The notes beneath the pieces were generated by a model that was not told the DNA's origin, made no database searches, and was given only the letters and a program-made list of their open reading frames with translations. 64,000 nucleotides of DNA. It comes from Halicephalobus mephisto (lineage: Eukaryota > Nematoda > Chromadorea > Rhabditida > Panagrolaimidae). Positions 60,249-64,000 of the stretch are shown here, piece after piece (positions within the stretch are counted from its first letter, which is position 1; each line of letters opens with the position of its first letter). The position numbers and the translations under genes were made by a program. The DNA lies in NCBI GenBank assembly GCA_009193035.1, contig SWDT01000012.1:496001-560000 (forward strand). The letters are read 5' to 3'.

Positions 60249-62554
60249 TATTGAAGAAATTCGAAAAGAAACAAAAAATCCGAAATTTTCGAGCAAGTTC
60301 GGGAAACAGAGGAAAGGAACACAACGCCAAACCAATCAGATATTTGAAAAAACGATTTTGTGCAATTTATTTATTTATAAAATTACCATTTATAGTTTAT
60401 TGAAATTACACATGAACATATAAATTAATTTACGGTAAAAATATGAAAATTATAAAACTAAATGCATAAAATTAAAAAATTGTTAATATTCGATATTTGA
60501 GGATCCAATGTTGACGATCTTCTTCGTTGCAATTTTTTGAAGTTAAATATAAATAAATAAATTCTATTTTAAGTTAGGAATAATGATAATTTAATTTATT
60601 TATGTTTTTGTTGATGATAAACTGGAGGATTTGTAAATGGATGTAAAAAGTGATATTGTGGATATATGTAATCCTAAATTCGATAATTTCCTAATCCTTT
60701 TTCGTAGTCAGAATTTCGACATTTTTCTGTATCCATTTATCCGGAAATATTTTATCTTTTTTAAATGTATTTTAGTTTAAAAAAATGAAAATGAAAAAAA
60801 ATTTTTTTATATGGATTCATAATAACAATTTTCTTTTTTTCGTTCATCTTCAATTATTTCGTTTCGGATTTGTGGTTCATTCAAATTTATTCAAGTTATG
60901 ATTTTCCGGAATTTGCCCGATTTCGGTCTTCTAAGGAAAAAGATAATTATACGTCATTTAATGACATTTTTGAATTTCTCGGATTTCAAAAATAAACCAA
61001 AATCCTTAGAAAATAAAAATAATCAAAAAATTACGAAGAAAATAAATCAATCATTTCCTAAAAATGCAATTTTTTATGTAAGTCATGATTGAACGTTTGA
61101 AAAAATAAAATTTAAAAAATAAAAATTCAACAATCTTTGACGATAAAGAAAATTGAAATAATCATGCTCAAAAATTTTCAATTTTCGATTTTAAAAATTT
61201 TTTAAATTTTTTGATTTTTTAAAATTTTTTTGATTTTTTGAAATTTTTGAATATAATTAATTCGAAATTGACAACTTTGATGATGTTTTGTTTTTTGATT
61301 GAATTTTTGTCGATTTTTGGATCGATGAGATTGTAGATTTTCTTCTAGAAATTTTCCATTTGTGTAGTTTTTGTAAGTACGGTAAATAACTATGAAGAAA
61401 ATAAAGATCAGTGGATTAACGATACAGTATGCAGAAATAATCGTCGAAAAACTGAAATTTTGAAAAAATAAATTTTTCGTAATCCGAAAAAATCCGACTT
61501 TTTAGGACTACTTCGATAACTTCTGGAGCTGGTTTGACTTCTACAGTAATGACGAGTATTGCTTTACAAAAATAATATTTTCAATTAAATCAGATTTCAA
61601 AGATCCAATTGTTGCTGTTTTCGGAATAATTCACCCAAAAACAGAAAAATTAAAATCTCCCGGGGAGATTTCCCTCATTTGCATGTCGGTCATTCTTTAC
61701 TTTTGTTTACAAACTGTGAAAATATCCATCTCATAAATTGGACATTTGAAAAATCTCTTTTTGCCGAGACTTAATCCCTCCAGATCGAAACACGAGAATC
61801 GAGGTCGTAAATCTGCCGGATCGGTCCCGGATGAGGACAGGCATGTCTTTTCGCGTTTTCGAATAAGTGGGAAACAGGGCCCAGCTGAATCGGCAGTCCG
61901 CGCGCGTTAATTCGCGGACCGAGAAAACTCATTCATATTTGGCTCTTTCGTCCTTCCAGAGCCAATTTAGCCAGTCACTACGGAAGGCCACTGGCGACAA
62001 ACATGGTCCGTTTTCGAGTCCGTCGTTTTTTAAAGAAAATGGAAAAAACAACAAGAAAAAGCCGAGTTTGTTTCTTTGCACCAGATTTTCCCCATCTGCT
62101 TTGATGTTTTGAATTTTCGTTTTGAAACATAACTTTTTATTTTTTGCCAGTCAAGTGCTAATTTCCAGCTGAGTCTTTGTGAGAAACAACAAAACGGGTC
62201 CGATTGCCCTGACAACTGTTGCGTTCAGTCAAATTTTACTTTTTGAATGTTTTTCACAGGCCAGTTTGTTCTTCATTCACTTTGATTTGTTTGGTCAAAT
62301 AAATTCATTGATGTTTTGAAAAATCAATTTTTTAAAGTTTGTCTGGTTAAAATTGTTAATTTCATAGAAAACTGGCGTGTTTATTGTCAATGAAGTTCAC
62401 AAACCGTGAAATGCTTTCGCTTCCGTGTTTCGCAACTTTGCGCGATCAAAATCCGTTTTGCAAATAATTTTTGCATTTTACGTTTTCTTGAATTATTTTA
62501 TTATCCTTTAACTATAGTCATTTTCACCGGATATTATTTTTATTAATTTTTGTC
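60249..62554. promoter_or_regulatory. Long upstream region of the 4F2hc-type gene
   Basis: About 2.3 kb. The left part is featureless AT-rich DNA. The stretch 61640-62230 is clearly more GC-rich (CCCGGGGAGATTTCC, GGCAGTCCGCGCGCGTTAAT) and may hold the promoter or a 5' non-coding exon. An 81-residue plus frame at 61867-62112 in it is Ser-rich, with no recognisable domain; I do not call it a gene. Confidence 0.45.
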
Positions 62555-64000
62555 ATGTACACTAGACCACCACCGTCACTTGAAAGTTCGGTTTTCATCG
62601 AACCTCGTCCCGGTCTTCCCCCGGGGCATTCGCGTCAACCCGAATCTGCTAAAATTAAATTTAAAAAATTAAAACCAATTAATTTCGAATCTAGTTCCCA
62701 AATTCGGATGGCCGCCGAGGCCGGGAAGCAGGTTCAGAGAGGATACAAAACCGATTCATATATCACCGCGATCCAGGGCAACTATGTCCCGACGACCGTG
62801 CCGAAGGAAGAAGCAGTCCAAAAAGAGGAATTAATACCAGAAATCCCTCAGGACATGGAATCTGCACCTTTAACGACGGAGGATTTGGAAAATTACAAAA
62901 ATGATCCAAAATGGAACTGCATCAGAAGACTTCTTTGTTTTATTTTCTGCATTATCTGGCTGATTTTATTCTTGCTAGCTTTGTATTTGATTATTTCGGC
63001 TCCTGGATGTGCTGCTGTCGTCAGCAAATGGTGGCAAGGGGGTGTTATTTACCAACTATGGACTCCGTCATTCCAAGATTCCGACGGCGACGGAATCGGG
63101 GACTTTGATGGAGTAAACAACCGATTATCGGATTTGAGGAAGATCGGCGTGACTGCACTCTTCCCTAGACCCTTCATATCCACGGAGAAATCGGGTCAAG
63201 GAGTATTGGATTACAAATCCGTCGATGAATCTCTCGGCGGATTGCCTCAGGCAAAAAAGCTGATTGACGAAGTTCATAGTCAAGGTTAGTTCTGGTTTTT
63301 ACATGGTTAAAGTTTTGTGAAAATTCCGAAATCAAATTAGAAATGTCGGAAATTTTGAGTTTCCAGAATCTCGAGAGAATTTTCGGAACTTTTTAGGATT
63401 TTATAAAATTATAAAAATTAAAATAATCTCAAATTCCAGAAGTTCCAAAAAAACTGGAAATTCGTGTCGGGATATTTTCGTAATGATTTTTATATCAACT
63501 TTAAATTTTAATTTTTAGAAAATCCAGAAATTTATTTTCCAAAATAATTTTACATCAACTTTAGGTCTCAAGATTATCATCGACATCCCGGTGGTGGCGA
63601 CGTCGGATAGACACGAGTGGTTCCAGAGGTCATCCAAGGCCTCGCTGCCGGAGAATTCCCAATTCGCCAGTTATTACTACTGGAAGCGGAACGTCGAACC
63701 ATCCTCGAACGTAAATTATTACAAAAATTCCTCTGTACTCTACTTCCATATCAAAGACAGACCAGATTTGCCAATTTTAAACTGGAAAAATCAAAATGTC
63801 TCTAATTCCGTAAAAGAAGCCATTTCTTTCTGGATCGACCTGGGAGTCGACGGGTTCCATCTGGGCTTCGTGGAGCACTTAGCCAGGACTCCAGATGCCC
63901 AGAACGCTGATTGGGACGAGATTGTCCAGATTTTGAAGGGCATCAGAGATCATATTGATTCCTACGTCAACGAAAGTGCCATAGCCAAAGGAAAAGACAT
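62555..64000 (+). CDS. 4F2hc/SLC3A2-type amino-acid transporter heavy chain (partial)
   Basis: Exons 62555-63284 and 63565 to beyond the window edge, so the C-terminus is missing. A cytosolic N-terminus of about 125 residues is followed by one membrane helix (LLCFIFCIIWLILFLLALYL), a type II topology. The ectodomain is alpha-amylase-like: WWQGGVIYQLWTPSFQDSDG, GIGDFDGVNNRLSDLRKIGV and LKIIIDIPVVATSDRHEWF. The usual catalytic GVDGFRLD stretch reads GVDGFHLGFVEHL, so the nucleophile Asp is Gly, as expected for non-enzymatic heavy chains. These subunits escort light chains such as LAT or xCT to the plasma membrane through a disulphide. The cysteine in APGCAAVV just after the helix is the likely bond site. 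C. elegans atgp-1/atgp-2 are the counterparts; chromosome II context favours atgp-2. Confidence 0.88.

Noticed and set aside
61867..62112. 81-codon open frame in GC-richer DNA upstream of the 4F2hc-type gene
   Set aside because: No recognisable domain, and better explained as promoter or 5' UTR sequence with elevated GC.
62555..63900. Active alpha-glucosidase or amylase
   Set aside because: The N-terminal membrane helix and loss of the nucleophile Asp (GVDGFHLG) point to a transporter heavy chain instead.

Overview
This is nuclear DNA from a nematode, most likely a rhabditid close to Caenorhabditis. It is strongly AT-rich. Introns are short, with GTAAGT-type donors and TTTCAG acceptors, and there is a probable trans-spliced operon. 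The gene content is animal and partly worm-specific: a chemoreceptor, a DB-module protein, a sigma-class GST and CUB-like secreted proteins. From memory, the C. elegans counterparts of many of these genes (kat-1 and its two thiolase neighbours, copz-1, orc-2, efr-3, rict-1, dnj-23, possibly atgp-2) lie on chromosome II, so I infer this is a piece of the equivalent chromosome. I assembled all exon structures by hand from splice signals, reading frame and homology.

Layout. 1-7295: no gene found; low-complexity AT DNA with several tandem repeats and one small inverted-repeat element. 7296-11234: a four-exon 7TM chemoreceptor whose introns hold a terminal-inverted-repeat element and tandem repeats. 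11375-16713: three acetyl-CoA acetyltransferase (thiolase) genes, two on the minus strand and one on the plus. 17322-19695: copz-1 and orc-2, a likely operon. 19885-22839: a degenerate trypsin-like protein and one or two small unknown genes. 23586-36361: a family of large secreted CUB-like proteins (two tandem copies, one inverted diverged copy, and eroded fragments at both ends). 36616-39455: a sigma GST and a cysteine-rich, probably GPI-anchored protein. 39459-42566: efr-3 (minus). 43194-51454: rict-1 (plus), with a DB-module secreted-protein gene nested antisense in its seventh intron. 51921-54268: a GILT-like protein and a small membrane protein. 56650-60248: convergent dnj-23 (DNAJC9) and a KRI1 homologue. 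62555-64000: the 5' part of a 4F2hc/SLC3A2-type transporter heavy chain.

Functional themes. Many genes are housekeeping: mitochondrial and cytosolic thiolases, COPI coat, replication origin recognition, the TORC2 subunit Rictor, the EFR3 plasma-membrane anchor for PI4-kinase, ribosome biogenesis and a histone-linked J protein. Between them lies a fast-evolving accessory block of secreted proteins (19.9-36.4 kb) with duplication, apparent gene conversion and gene death.

The observations I rate highest are: (1) the two divergently oriented thiolases share an 879-bp, about 99% identical tract that stops inside the last catalytic motif, and the minus copy has lost that motif's glycines; (2) two terminal-inverted-repeat element families, each present twice; (3) convergent genes whose stop codons are 3 bp apart; (4) the CUB-like gene cluster with a conversion tract and relics; (5) heat-shock-element-like tandem arrays in non-coding DNA. 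I did not find a clear undescribed multi-gene system; these are the best leads.
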